Source of the DNA: Burkholderiales bacterium
GTDB lineage: Bacteria > Pseudomonadota > Gammaproteobacteria > Burkholderiales > WYBJ01
Assembly (NCBI GenBank): GCA_020848435.1
Contig: JADLAC010000081.1
Span: 1-36,790, forward strand
Direction: 5' to 3'
Length of the DNA stretch: 36,790 nt
Part shown: positions 25,522 through 33,531 of the stretch, piece by piece
Numbering within the stretch: the first letter of the stretch is position 1
How the letters are laid out: every line of letters begins with the position of its first letter
Program-made: the position numbers and the translations under genes
Notes under the pieces: model-generated
Told to the model about the DNA's origin: nothing
Database searches by the model: none
The model's input: only the letters and a program-made list of their open reading frames with translations

Positions 25522-26086
25522 GCTTGCTCGAGACGATAGGCTCAGGCAAGGCGCGGGGATTTCGATCGCCGAGCGACCCGCGCGCGCGTGCATCGACTTA
25601 CGCGGCGACGTAACCGATGCGCGCTTCGTTCACGCGGTCGAAAGCGTGACCGATCTGCGGCCACCGTCGCAGGGGCTCGCCGCCGCCTCGGGCCTGCTCG
25701 CCTCGCTGCTGTGGCTCGGCCCCGATGAATGGCTGGTCGTCAGCGAGACCCAGGCGAGCGGCGAGTTGTGCGCGCGGCTGCGCCAGGCGTTACGTGGCGT
25801 GCACGCGGCGGTGACCGAGGTCGGCGACGCACGCATCGTGTATGCTGTCGCCGGGCCGAATGCTCGCGACGTGTTCGCCAAGGGGTGTCCGCTGGATCTG
25901 CATCCGCGCGCGTTTCGTCCCGGCCAGTGCGCCCAGACCCTGCTCGGCAAAGTGTCGGTACTGATCCACCAGGTTGGTCAGGATCCGGCCTACGAGGTTT
26001 ACGTCGCTCGCAGCTTCGCCGACTATGCCTGGGCTTGGCTCGTGACGGCTGCGGGCGAATACCTGGACGGCAGCGAAGGCAAGTAG
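25514..26086 (+). CDS. soxG: Sarcosine oxidase subunit gamma
   Basis: 190 aa from a GTG that overlaps the end of soxA. It is the fourth subunit of the heterotetramer, distantly GcvT-like. Family segments are CIDLRGDV, LWLGPDEWLVV, VTEVGDARIVYAVAGPNARD, KGCPLDLHPRAFRPGQCAQT and YEVYVARSFADYAWAWL. It ends the tightly overlapping operon methyltransferase-soxB-soxD-soxA-soxG; the next gene starts 126 nt further on. Confidence 0.93.
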   Translation: MAELARDDRLRQGAGISIAERPARACIDLRGDVTDARFVHAVESVTDLRPPSQGLAAASGLLASLLWLGPDEWLVVSETQASGELCARLRQALRGVHAAVTEVGDARIVYAVAGPNARDVFAKGCPLDLHPRAFRPGQCAQTLLGKVSVLIHQVGQDPAYEVYVARSFADYAWAWLVTAAGEYLDGSEGK

Positions 26087-26212
26087 CACAGCGGCGCAGG
26101 CATCTCGCTCGTCGCATGGCCGGTGCGCGCCGACGATTCGGGGCGCGGGCCAGATGCCATTCATTCCGGTCGCGGGCGAGACACCGTCGTCACGATATCA
26201 TTGGTGACCTTG

Positions 26213-26956
26213 ATGCGCATCCTCGGTTGGACCGTACTGATCGTGCTGGTGCTGCCGCTGCTCGCCTCCAGCGGCTGCACGATCTGGGGCGGTCCGGGGA
26301 GCGATTGGCGCAACGCTCGGCGCGATCCCTCGGGCCAGGCACCCGATCCGCAAGCCACGCCCGAGGCCGTGGTGCAGGTCTATGCGGCGCGCACGGTCGG
26401 CTGGCGCGGCGCATTCGGGGTGCACACGTGGATCGTCGCCAAGCCGAGCGGCGCGAGCCGGTATACGCGCTACGAGGTGGTCGGCTGGGGTGTGATGCGC
26501 GGCTACCCCGCGATCCAGGTCGATCGCACCGGCCCGGACAATTACTGGTTCGGCGCAGCACCGGAGAAACTGCTCGACCGGCGCGGCCCCGAGGTCGATG
26601 CCATCATCAAGCGCATCGAAATTGCGGTGGCGAGCTACCCCTACAAGGATAGCTATCGCACCTGGCCAGGGCCGAACAGCAACACGTTCGTCGCCTACGT
26701 CGCGCGCGAGGTGCCGCAGCTGCGCATCGACCTGCCGCCGACTGCCATCGGCAAGGATTTCCTGCCCAACGGCTCGTTCGCGGCGCGCGCGCCGAGCGGC
26801 ACCGGGTTCCAGCTCTCCGTCTTCGGCGCCCTCGGCGTGATCGGTGCGCTCGAAGAGGGGCTCGAGCTCAACGTGCTGGGTCTTTCCTTCGGGCTCGATT
26901 TCAATACCCCGGGCATCAAGCTGCCCGGCATCGGCCGGATCGGTTTCGCGCAATAG
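26213..26956 (+). CDS. DUF3750 family membrane-anchored or exported protein
   Basis: 247 aa from the ATG at 26213, which begins an N-terminal hydrophobic segment (MRILGWTVLIVLVLPLLASS) followed by GC. The cysteine is not in a good lipobox. The frame extends upstream to 26123 without recognisable sequence. The exported part has the DUF3750 pattern: ARTVGWRGAFGVHTWIVAK, YEVVGWGV, DNYWFGA, WPGPNSNTFVAYVAREVPQL, AIGKDFL, APSGTGFQ and LNVLGLSFGLDFNTPGIKLP. The role is unknown. It stands alone between the sox operon and the acyl-CoA dehydrogenase pair. Confidence 0.87.
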   Translation: MRILGWTVLIVLVLPLLASSGCTIWGGPGSDWRNARRDPSGQAPDPQATPEAVVQVYAARTVGWRGAFGVHTWIVAKPSGASRYTRYEVVGWGVMRGYPAIQVDRTGPDNYWFGAAPEKLLDRRGPEVDAIIKRIEIAVASYPYKDSYRTWPGPNSNTFVAYVAREVPQLRIDLPPTAIGKDFLPNGSFAARAPSGTGFQLSVFGALGVIGALEEGLELNVLGLSFGLDFNTPGIKLPGIGRIGFAQ

Positions 26957-27107
26957 AGCGAGAGACCGCAGGTCGTGCCGAGCGCGCTTCGAGCGCGAGC
27001 GGCGCGCCTTGCCGGTGTTAACATCGACCCCTAGGCCGTGATCGAACGCGGTTGCGTGCAGCGCAATCGGCGCGTGTCGTGAGCGTTCGCACGAGCACGC
27101 AGCATCC

Positions 27108-27122
27108 TCGCTTTAGGAGCGA
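27108..27122 (+). promoter_or_regulatory. Shine-Dalgarno in a small hairpin before the first acyl-CoA dehydrogenase
   Basis: TCGCT-TTAGG-AGCGA can pair as a 5-bp stem. The ribosome binding site AGGAG (27115-27119) spans loop and stem, 9 nt before the ATG at 27129. The stem is short, so any translational control is speculative, but the Shine-Dalgarno fixes the start. Confidence 0.35.
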
Positions 27123-27128
27123 AGCCGC

Positions 27129-28358
27129 ATGGACTTTGCAATCGAAGACTCTCCCGAGCAACGCGAATTCCGCGCTGAAGTCCGAAGCTGGCTTGCGCAC
27201 AACCTGCCCGCGGGCATCGAGCATTCGGTCGATCCTCGCGACATGAACCGGGAGCAGTACGAGCTGCGCCGCGAGCTCGGACGCCGACTCGGCAGCAAGG
27301 GCTGGCTGTACCCGAGCATGCCGACCGCGTACGGCGGAGGCGACCTGGCGGTGGAGAAGACCGTCATCCTGCACGACGAGATCGCGCGCGTCGGGCTGGC
27401 GTTGCCGCCGTATTACGATGCCGGCGGACGCATGGCCGCGCCGACCATCCTGGTGTGGGGCACCGAGGAGCACAAGAAGCGCTTCCTGCCGCCGATCTGC
27501 CGCGGGGAGGTACGTACCTGGCAGCTCCTGACCGAGCCAAGCGCGGGCTCGGATCTGGCGGGCATCAAGACCACCGCGATCCGCGACGGCGATGCGTATG
27601 TGGTCAACGGCCAGAAGGTTTTCGTCGGCAGCTCGCACGGCGCGGACTATTCGTGGAGCATCGTCGTTACCGATCCCAAGGGCGAGCGGCACAAGAACCT
27701 GTCGTGGCTCATGATCCCGATGAACCTGCCAGGGATCTCGGTGGTGCCGATGGACTTGCTCGCCACGGGCGGAGAAAGCGGCAGTGGATCGGGAGTCAAG
27801 AACTCGGTGTTTTTCGACGACGTGCGCGTGCCGGCCGAGTACCTGGTCGGCGGCGAGAACAACGGTTGGCGCGTGGCGACCACTCACCTCGAGGCCGAGC
27901 ACGGCGGCATGGGCCGGCTCGCCGACCGGCGCGTGATCTACGAGTTCATCGAGCTCTGCCGCCAACGCCACGACGGCGCAGCGATTGCCGACGATCCGGC
28001 CGCTCGGGCCGAGCTGGTGGAGCTTTACATCGAAGCGGAAATCACGCGTTTGTTCGCGCTGCGCAACCACTGGCTGTCGCATACCAGCCAGCCGCGATCC
28101 TACGAAGGCGCGCAGTACAGTTTGCGGCGCAAGCTCTCCGGCCTCGACATCTCGGAGAAGATGCTACGTATCGCCGGCCCGCGCGTCCTGACCAAGGACG
28201 AGCGCTGGGGGCCGCTTAAGGGCATGGTGGAGTATTTCCAGCGCGACGCGATTACTTCGCTGCATCCCGGAGCGACCACCGACATCCAGCGCGTCATCAT
28301 TTCGCGGCGTATCGGCGTAGGCCGCGCGGAGCGCGAAAAGGCCGGCGCGCTGCGCTGA
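27129..28358 (+). CDS. Acyl-CoA dehydrogenase family protein (first of a pair)
   Basis: 409 aa. Family members make an alpha,beta-double bond in an acyl-CoA with FAD as acceptor. The N-terminal helical domain (about 1-125) contains GWLYPSMPTAYGG. The beta domain has WQLLTEPSAGSDLAG (131-145) and VNGQKVFVGSSHGADY. The C-terminal domain runs from about 245. The canonical MCAD-type Glu near the C-terminus is absent: the place of YEGTSQIQR is taken by LHPGATTDIQRVII. E255 in THLEAEH may correspond to the isovaleryl-CoA-dehydrogenase Glu position. Substrate unknown. The second dehydrogenase gene starts 42 nt later, so the two probably form a heteromeric enzyme. Confidence 0.92.
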   Translation: MDFAIEDSPEQREFRAEVRSWLAHNLPAGIEHSVDPRDMNREQYELRRELGRRLGSKGWLYPSMPTAYGGGDLAVEKTVILHDEIARVGLALPPYYDAGGRMAAPTILVWGTEEHKKRFLPPICRGEVRTWQLLTEPSAGSDLAGIKTTAIRDGDAYVVNGQKVFVGSSHGADYSWSIVVTDPKGERHKNLSWLMIPMNLPGISVVPMDLLATGGESGSGSGVKNSVFFDDVRVPAEYLVGGENNGWRVATTHLEAEHGGMGRLADRRVIYEFIELCRQRHDGAAIADDPAARAELVELYIEAEITRLFALRNHWLSHTSQPRSYEGAQYSLRRKLSGLDISEKMLRIAGPRVLTKDERWGPLKGMVEYFQRDAITSLHPGATTDIQRVIISRRIGVGRAEREKAGALR

Positions 28359-28400
28359 TCGGCATCGCCCCCGACGCCCAGGACACGCGGAGCAGAGAAG

Positions 28401-29519
28401 ATGGATCTCGGACTCGACCAAACCCAGCAGCTCATCCAGGAATCGGCGCGCGACTTCGTCCGCGGCGCGTGCAGCCGCGACACCTTGGTGAATCTCGACC
28501 GCAATCCGGCAGCGATCGCCGATACTCTGTGGCCCAAGCTGGTCGAGCTCGGCTGGATGGGAATGGCTATTCCGGAGGCGTACGGCGGTACCGGCAATTC
28601 GCTCACCGACGTCGCCGTGTTGTACGAGGAGCTCGGCACCGGCCCCGTGCCCGGCGCGCATTTTTCGTCGGGCGTGTTGTGCGCGCGCCTGCTGCTCGAA
28701 GCGGGGAACGAAGCGCAGAAGCAGCGCTGGCTACCCCAGCTCGCGAGCGGCGAACGCGTGTTCGCGCTGGCGCTCACCGAGTCGAGCTACGGCTGGCTGC
28801 CGGAAAACGTGCGCCTCGCCGCGGCGCCCGCCGGCACGGGCTGCAAGCTCAACGGCTGCAAGGTTTTCGTCCACGACGCGACCTTGGCCACCGACCTGTT
28901 GGTGCTCGCGCGCTCGGATTCGGGCATCGACTTGCTGCGCGTCGATGCGCGCGCCAAGGGCGTTCGCGTGCGCCCGCTCGAGGGATTCATCACCGGATTG
29001 AGCGAGGTGAGCTTCGAGAATGTCGTGGTCGGCCCGGAAGACATGGTCGGCGCGCGCGCAGGCGGATGGGATGCGCTCGAGCGCGCGCTGCTTGCCGCGA
29101 CGCCCGTCCTGTGCGCGTACAAGGTCGGCGGTTGCAAGGCGGTGTTCGAAATGTCGGTGCAATACTCGCGCGAGCGCAGCCAGTTCGGCCAGCCGATCGG
29201 ACGCTTTCAGCGCGTGCAGGACCACATCGTCCATATCGTCAACCACCTGGATGCGGCGCGCTGGACGACATACGAAGCCTTGTGGAAGCTCGATAGCGGC
29301 CTCGATGCGGCCACCAGCGTGCACGTGGCGAAGGCGGTGGCCTCGGAGAGTTATCTGCGCGCGTGCGACTTCGCGCACGAGGTGCACGCCGGCATCGGAG
29401 TCGTGCGCGAATACGGGCTCACGCTGCATACCAAGATGTCGCGCTCGCTCTACCACTGCCTCGGCGCGCCCAAGGTGCATCGCAAGCACATGGAGCGCCT
29501 GCTCGGCCTGGAAGCCTAG
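28401..29519 (+). CDS. Acyl-CoA dehydrogenase family protein (second of a pair)
   Basis: 372 aa. Family segments are GWMGMAIPEAYGGTGNSL (51-68), FALALTES (121-128), ERSQFGQPIGRFQRVQDH (258-275) and EVHAGIGVVREYGLTLHTKM (327-346). The MCAD-type C-terminal Glu motif is replaced by CLGAPKVHRKHM. E227 in ALERALLAATP aligns with the Glu254 region of isovaleryl-CoA dehydrogenase (LERLVLAGGP) and is the likely base. The TEP.AGSD signature of the first protein is reduced here to TESSYGWLP, so FAD and substrate contacts differ. It lies 42 nt after the first dehydrogenase gene. Paired divergent dehydrogenases of this kind act as heterotetramers in steroid side-chain degradation; the substrate here is unknown. 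Confidence 0.92.
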   Translation: MDLGLDQTQQLIQESARDFVRGACSRDTLVNLDRNPAAIADTLWPKLVELGWMGMAIPEAYGGTGNSLTDVAVLYEELGTGPVPGAHFSSGVLCARLLLEAGNEAQKQRWLPQLASGERVFALALTESSYGWLPENVRLAAAPAGTGCKLNGCKVFVHDATLATDLLVLARSDSGIDLLRVDARAKGVRVRPLEGFITGLSEVSFENVVVGPEDMVGARAGGWDALERALLAATPVLCAYKVGGCKAVFEMSVQYSRERSQFGQPIGRFQRVQDHIVHIVNHLDAARWTTYEALWKLDSGLDAATSVHVAKAVASESYLRACDFAHEVHAGIGVVREYGLTLHTKMSRSLYHCLGAPKVHRKHMERLLGLEA

Positions 29520-29530
29520 CCGGGCGAGTT

Positions 29531-29554
29531 GGGGTCAGGTCGTGCACGTTGCAT
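29531..29554 (+). repeat. REP-like repeat R1 (GGGGTCAGGT family), left of a Bug gene
   Basis: GGGGTCAGGTCGTGCACGTT (first 20 nt) continues GCAT. Its reverse complement recurs at 30763-30785 with one internal mismatch over 23 nt, giving inverted copies on either side of the Bug gene at 29589-30557. Related copies in the same orientation lie at 30601 and 30646. It lies between the stops of the convergent dehydrogenase and Bug genes. Confidence 0.75.
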
Positions 29555-29588
29555 GACGTGCTGCAGCGGGACGTTGGGATCGTGTGGT

Positions 29589-30557
29589 TCACTCCACCCG
29601 GATCTGCGCATCGCGAATCACCTTGGCCCACTTGTTGGTTTCGGCGCGGACGAAACGGGCGAATTCGGCCGCCGAGCTCGGGGCGGCATCGACACCCACT
29701 CGGGCGAACGTGTTGCGCGTATCGGGGGCGCCGAGGATCTTCACGATCTCGCCGTTCAGCCGTTCGATGATTTCGGCTTTGACTCCCGCGCGCGTGAACA
29801 TGCCATACCAGGTGATGACGACGACATCCGGCATGCCGGCCTCGGCGGTGGTCGGCACATCGGCTATCGAATCGACCCGTTTCGGCGCAAGCACGGCAAG
29901 GCCGCGCATGCGTCCTGACTGGATGTGCGCGATCGTGGCAGGAACGGTGGAAACCACCATATCCACGTCCCCGCTCAGCATGGCGGTCATGGCGATCGCC
30001 GCGCCCTTGTAGGGCACGTGCACCATTTCGACCTTGGCTGTCGCCTTGAACAGCTCGGCGCCAAGCTGGCTGCCCGAGCCGACCCCGCCCGAACCGAAGT
30101 TGAGCTTGCGCGGGTAGGTTTTCGCCAGCCATACCAGCTCCTGTAGGGTTCTCGCGGGTACCGAGGGATGGACCACCAGCACGTTCGGCACCGTGGCGAG
30201 CAAGGAGATGGGTGCGAAATCGCGCGCGGTATCGTATGGGAGCTTCTTGAACAGGCTCGGGCTGATGGCGATCGTGGGGCTGGTCAACAGCAGGGTGTAG
30301 CCGTCGCTCGGCGCCTTGGCGGCCAGCTCGGATGCGAGATTGCCGCCGGCGCCGGACCTGAAATCGGGCACAACGCCTTGGCCGAGTGCTTCCCGTAGCT
30401 TGTCCGACAAGGTGACGGCGACCAGTTGGGAGGCGCCCGTCGGGAATGCCACGATCATGCGGATGCTGCGCTCCGGATAGCTTTGCGCGGCGAGCGGTGG
30501 CGCCGCGCACAACGCGATGAGCATCGATAGCGACCATCCTCGGCGTCGCGAAATCAT
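29589..30557 (-). CDS. Bug/TctC family periplasmic binding protein
   Basis: 322 aa from the ATG at 30557, preceded by AGGAGG. A signal peptide MISRRRGWSLSMLIALCAAP is probably cut after LAAQ or ALAA-type PPLAA, giving the mature start QSYPERSIRM. Family segments are the acceptor loop FPTGASQLVAV (the usual YPPGG.TD is altered), GAGGNLASE, VHVPYKGAAIAM and GVKAEIIERLNGEIV. The ligand is unknown. The changed YPPGG motif suggests a ligand different from its neighbours. It is bracketed by facing REP-like repeats and separated from mlrC by 236 nt, so it may be transcribed separately from the larger operon. Confidence 0.92.
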   Translation of the reverse strand: MISRRRGWSLSMLIALCAAPPLAAQSYPERSIRMIVAFPTGASQLVAVTLSDKLREALGQGVVPDFRSGAGGNLASELAAKAPSDGYTLLLTSPTIAISPSLFKKLPYDTARDFAPISLLATVPNVLVVHPSVPARTLQELVWLAKTYPRKLNFGSGGVGSGSQLGAELFKATAKVEMVHVPYKGAAIAMTAMLSGDVDMVVSTVPATIAHIQSGRMRGLAVLAPKRVDSIADVPTTAEAGMPDVVVITWYGMFTRAGVKAEIIERLNGEIVKILGAPDTRNTFARVGVDAAPSSAAEFARFVRAETNKWAKVIRDAQIRVE

Positions 30558-30600
30558 GGTGCACCCTCCTTCTGCGTTGACTGCGGTGAGATCGAGCTCG

Positions 30601-30785
30601 GGGGTCAGGTGTTGCACGTTTCACGTTACATGGCGGCCATGCATGGGAGTCAGGTCTTGCCCGTTGTACGCGCACGTTCATGCCTGCGTGATGGATACGT
30701 GCAACGTGCAAGGCCTGAACCGCAAATTCCGTGACCCCTAAACTGCGTGTGCGATGGATACGTGCAACGTGCAGGACCTGACCCC
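30601..30785. repeat. Cluster of four REP-like repeats, two in each orientation
   Basis: R2 (plus) starts GGGGTCAGGTGTTGCACGTT at 30601. R3 (plus) GGAGTCAGGTCTTGCCCGTT starts at 30646. R4 (minus orientation) lies at 30690-30721 and R5 (minus orientation) at 30753-30785. R4 and R5 share an exact 21-nt block starting GATGGATACGTGCAACGTGC (30690-30710 and 30753-30773), 63 nt apart. R2/R3 can pair with R4/R5 into long hairpins, a BIME-like arrangement. The cluster fills the 236-nt gap between a Bug gene and mlrC. No RAYT transposase is present in the window. Confidence 0.75.
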
Positions 30786-30793
30786 GCTCAGGC

Positions 30794-32314
30794 TCATCGC
30801 GCCGGCGCGCGATCGGCAGCGGGAACGAACGCCGGCCCGAGCGGCTCGAGGCGCACGCCCGCGCGCAGGTGCCGATACGGATATTCGCGTGCGTCCACGA
30901 GGTGCGCGCCGGGGGCGACCGCGATCAGCACGCGCTCGGCGATCGGTTCGAAGTCGGCGCGGAAGTGACAAGTGCTCTTGACCACCAGGATCTTCTGCGC
31001 CGTCGGCTCCAGTCCAAGGTGGCGGAAGATCTCCAGATCGTAGGCTTGCATGCGCTTGCTGGCGACGACGATGCTCACGCCCTCGATGGCGAGCAACGCC
31101 GTCGGACCGAGCTTCGCTTCGCGTCCGCCCACGCAAGGGCCCTTGCAGACGAACTGGCCATTCGACAGCGCGCTCACGCGAAAGCGGCCGTGGAAAGGCT
31201 TGACGCCGGGCAGCGGGTGAGCGCCGCCCAAGTCGATTTCGATTTCCGCGCCCACTCCGGCGGCGTGCGCGGCTGCCGCCGCGGCTGCATCGGTCAACAC
31301 GCACAGCGCCGCGCGCTGCGCATGGTTACGCACCAACGCTTCCAGCATGCCGGTGGTGTCGCCGGTGCCGCCGCAACCCGGATTGTCTTGAGTGTCCGCG
31401 ATCACGACCGGACGCTGCGCGCTCGCGCCGATGGCGAGCGCCTCGCGCACGGCGGCGTCCGGATCGAGCAAGGGCTGCGCGAACCGGCCTTCCAGGTCGA
31501 GCACGTGCTGGTACAGGCTTTCCGCTGCGGCATCCACCGCCGCCTGGGAATAGCCGTGGGCGATGATTCCCGGACCGCAGTCGTGCAGATCCGAGGGCGG
31601 GAAGCCGGCGCCATAGCACAGATCGAGGATGTCGCCGCCTTCGGCGGCGGCGGAACGCGCAACGATGCCCTTGGAGGGCTCGACCAGCGTGCATTGAAAA
31701 TTGAGCGGCAGCAGGAAGGGAAGCTTGCGGAACGCGCGCGCCGGCGGCTGGCCGCGCTCCAGCACGCTCGTCAGGATGCGTGCCGCGCGGCTGCCGGTCT
31801 GCGGCCGATCGACATGCGGATAGGTGTAGTAAACGGCCATGCCATCGGTGTACGCGGCCATCGCGGGCGTGAGGTTGGTGTGGTAGTCGAGGCTCACCAC
31901 CACCGGCATCTTCGGGCCGACCGCGGCGCGCACCCGGCGCAGCAGCTCGCCTTCGCCATCCTCGAAGTCGATCGAGCACATGGCGCCGTGCAAGTCGAGG
32001 TAGACCGCATCGACCGGCAGGGCGAGCGAAAGCCGGCCGATCATTTCCCCGCAGATGCGCTCGTAGGCATCCGCCGTGACATAGCCGCCCGCGCCGCCGC
32101 TCGTCCATACCAGCGGCACCAGCTCGTGCTTGTGCGCCATGTCGGCGAGGAAGCCCGACATGGCGAACGCCTTCGCGGGAAGATTGCGCAGCACCTCGTC
32201 GCCGCGCGCGAGCGCGGGCCGATCGCCGACCGAAGCGAAATAGTCGAAGTCCGTGTGGACGCCGACGAAGCAGTTGGTCTCGTGCTGAAAGCCACCTACG
32301 GCGATGCGTGCCAT
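30794..32314 (-). CDS. MlrC-like M81 family metallopeptidase
   Basis: 506 aa, family length. Members are zinc amidohydrolases named after MlrC, which cleaves linearised microcystin peptides; many have unknown substrates. The N-terminus MARIAVGGFQHETNCF (HETN) is diagnostic. VYLDLHGAM (104-112), SLDYHTNLT (141-149) and TYPHVDR (164-170) follow. D143, H145 and H167 reproduce the spacing of the MlrC zinc triad (Asp-x-His then 22 residues to His). The MlrC C-terminal domain has DTQDNPGCGGTGDTTG. It lies 78 nt downstream of a Bug gene on the same strand, so an imported substrate is likely. 'Microcystinase' should not be taken as the function here. Confidence 0.92.
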   Translation of the reverse strand: MARIAVGGFQHETNCFVGVHTDFDYFASVGDRPALARGDEVLRNLPAKAFAMSGFLADMAHKHELVPLVWTSGGAGGYVTADAYERICGEMIGRLSLALPVDAVYLDLHGAMCSIDFEDGEGELLRRVRAAVGPKMPVVVSLDYHTNLTPAMAAYTDGMAVYYTYPHVDRPQTGSRAARILTSVLERGQPPARAFRKLPFLLPLNFQCTLVEPSKGIVARSAAAEGGDILDLCYGAGFPPSDLHDCGPGIIAHGYSQAAVDAAAESLYQHVLDLEGRFAQPLLDPDAAVREALAIGASAQRPVVIADTQDNPGCGGTGDTTGMLEALVRNHAQRAALCVLTDAAAAAAAHAAGVGAEIEIDLGGAHPLPGVKPFHGRFRVSALSNGQFVCKGPCVGGREAKLGPTALLAIEGVSIVVASKRMQAYDLEIFRHLGLEPTAQKILVVKSTCHFRADFEPIAERVLIAVAPGAHLVDAREYPYRHLRAGVRLEPLGPAFVPAADRAPAR

Positions 32315-32392
32315 ATGAATCGCACCCTGGTCGCGTTGAAAGAACGAATCCTCGCCGGAAACGGCGCCATTCGCCGTCGCCGCAATAATGAG

Positions 32393-33415
32393 CTACTCGA
32401 CTTTGATGCCCGCCGTGCGCACGATCGTCTCGATCAAGTCGGCTTCCTTCCTTGCCGTTTGCAGCATCACCTCGGGCGCGTTGACCTGCACTTCGGACGC
32501 GACCACCTTGACGAATTGCGCGCGGAACTCCGGCGCCATCAGCGCCTTGCCGATATGATCGGCGAGAGCGGCCATGATCTCGCGCGGGGTACCGGCGGCG
32601 ACGACCAGGGCATAGAAGGGCTCGAACGCGTAGCCCTTCACGCCGCCTTCCGCGAGGGTCGGTATGTCTGGCGCCTGCGCCGAGCGCGCCGCGCCGCTCA
32701 CGCCGATGGGGCGCACTTTTCCGCTGCGGATGTGAGGCAGCGCACCGCCGAGCACTGCGCTGCCCATCTCGATCCGGCCGGAAAACAGATCCAGGTACAT
32801 CGGCCCGGCGCCCTTGTACGGAATGTGATTGATATCCACCTTGGCCATGCTCTTGAAATACTCCGCTGCCAGGTGCGGGGTGGCGCCGACGCCCGACGAA
32901 CCGTAGCTCAGCTCGCCCGGACGCTTGCGCGCGAGCGCGATCAGCTCGCTCGCCGACTTCGCCGGCAGCGACGGATGCACCGTCAGGACGAGCATGAAAC
33001 TCGTCACCTGGGTCACCCAGCCGATATCCTTGAACGGATCGAGCGTCACACCCTGGCGCAAGCTCTTGATCGCCGCGAGCCCCGAGGCGGCGAGCAGCAG
33101 GGTATAGCCGTCGGGCGGCTGCTTCGCAATGTACTCCCATGCGACCAGCCCGCCCGCACCAGGGCGATAGTCGACGATCACCTGTTGGCCGATCTGCCTG
33201 GAAATGGCGGGCGCGATGAGGCGGGCGATCAAGTCATCGGTGCCCCCGGGCGGCGCGCGGACGATCAGGCGCATCGCCTTGCTTGGATAGGGCTGCGCCA
33301 TCGCTGCGTTCGGCAGCAAGCACGCCGCCAGCATGGCGAGCGCTACGCAGCGCCAAGGGTATCGGTTGGCGTTCGATACTGCGATCCTGATCCGCTCGAT
33401 CGTGCGCGTTCGCAT
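32393..33415 (-). CDS. Bug/TctC family periplasmic binding protein
   Basis: 340 aa. The start ATG at 33415 follows GAGGGGGG. A long basic n-region (about 1-21) precedes a hydrophobic core and the likely cleavage site AAMA before QPYPSKAMRL. Family segments are APPGGTDDLIAR, RPGAGGLVAWEYIA, GSSGVGATPHLAAEYF, HIPYKGAGPMYLD and VAAGTPREIM. It lies between the metallo-beta-lactamase-fold gene (116 nt upstream) and mlrC (78 nt downstream) in the minus-strand operon. It may bind the substrate of these hydrolases; that is inference. Confidence 0.93.
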   Translation of the reverse strand: MRTRTIERIRIAVSNANRYPWRCVALAMLAACLLPNAAMAQPYPSKAMRLIVRAPPGGTDDLIARLIAPAISRQIGQQVIVDYRPGAGGLVAWEYIAKQPPDGYTLLLAASGLAAIKSLRQGVTLDPFKDIGWVTQVTSFMLVLTVHPSLPAKSASELIALARKRPGELSYGSSGVGATPHLAAEYFKSMAKVDINHIPYKGAGPMYLDLFSGRIEMGSAVLGGALPHIRSGKVRPIGVSGAARSAQAPDIPTLAEGGVKGYAFEPFYALVVAAGTPREIMAALADHIGKALMAPEFRAQFVKVVASEVQVNAPEVMLQTARKEADLIETIVRTAGIKVE

Positions 33416-33531
33416 CTCAGCCCCCCCTCACCGATGTCGTGTCGGCGTGCGCTTCCCGAGCGGCGATGTCGGAGGTCGCGGGCCGCGCCACGGTGTGCGC
33501 GCCAGATTCCGACTCGGGCAACGCTATCGCA

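Noticed and set aside
22315..25593. Very long open frame (about 1090 codons) on the minus strand opposite soxA
   Set aside because: Antisense shadow of GC-rich codons. It has no recognisable domain and is rich in Arg, His, Ala and Gly, while the plus strand encodes a complete SoxA.
30794..32314. Naming the M81 protein as a microcystin-degrading enzyme
   Set aside because: The zinc triad and length fit MlrC, but no mlrA, mlrB or mlrD is nearby and most family members have other, unknown substrates.
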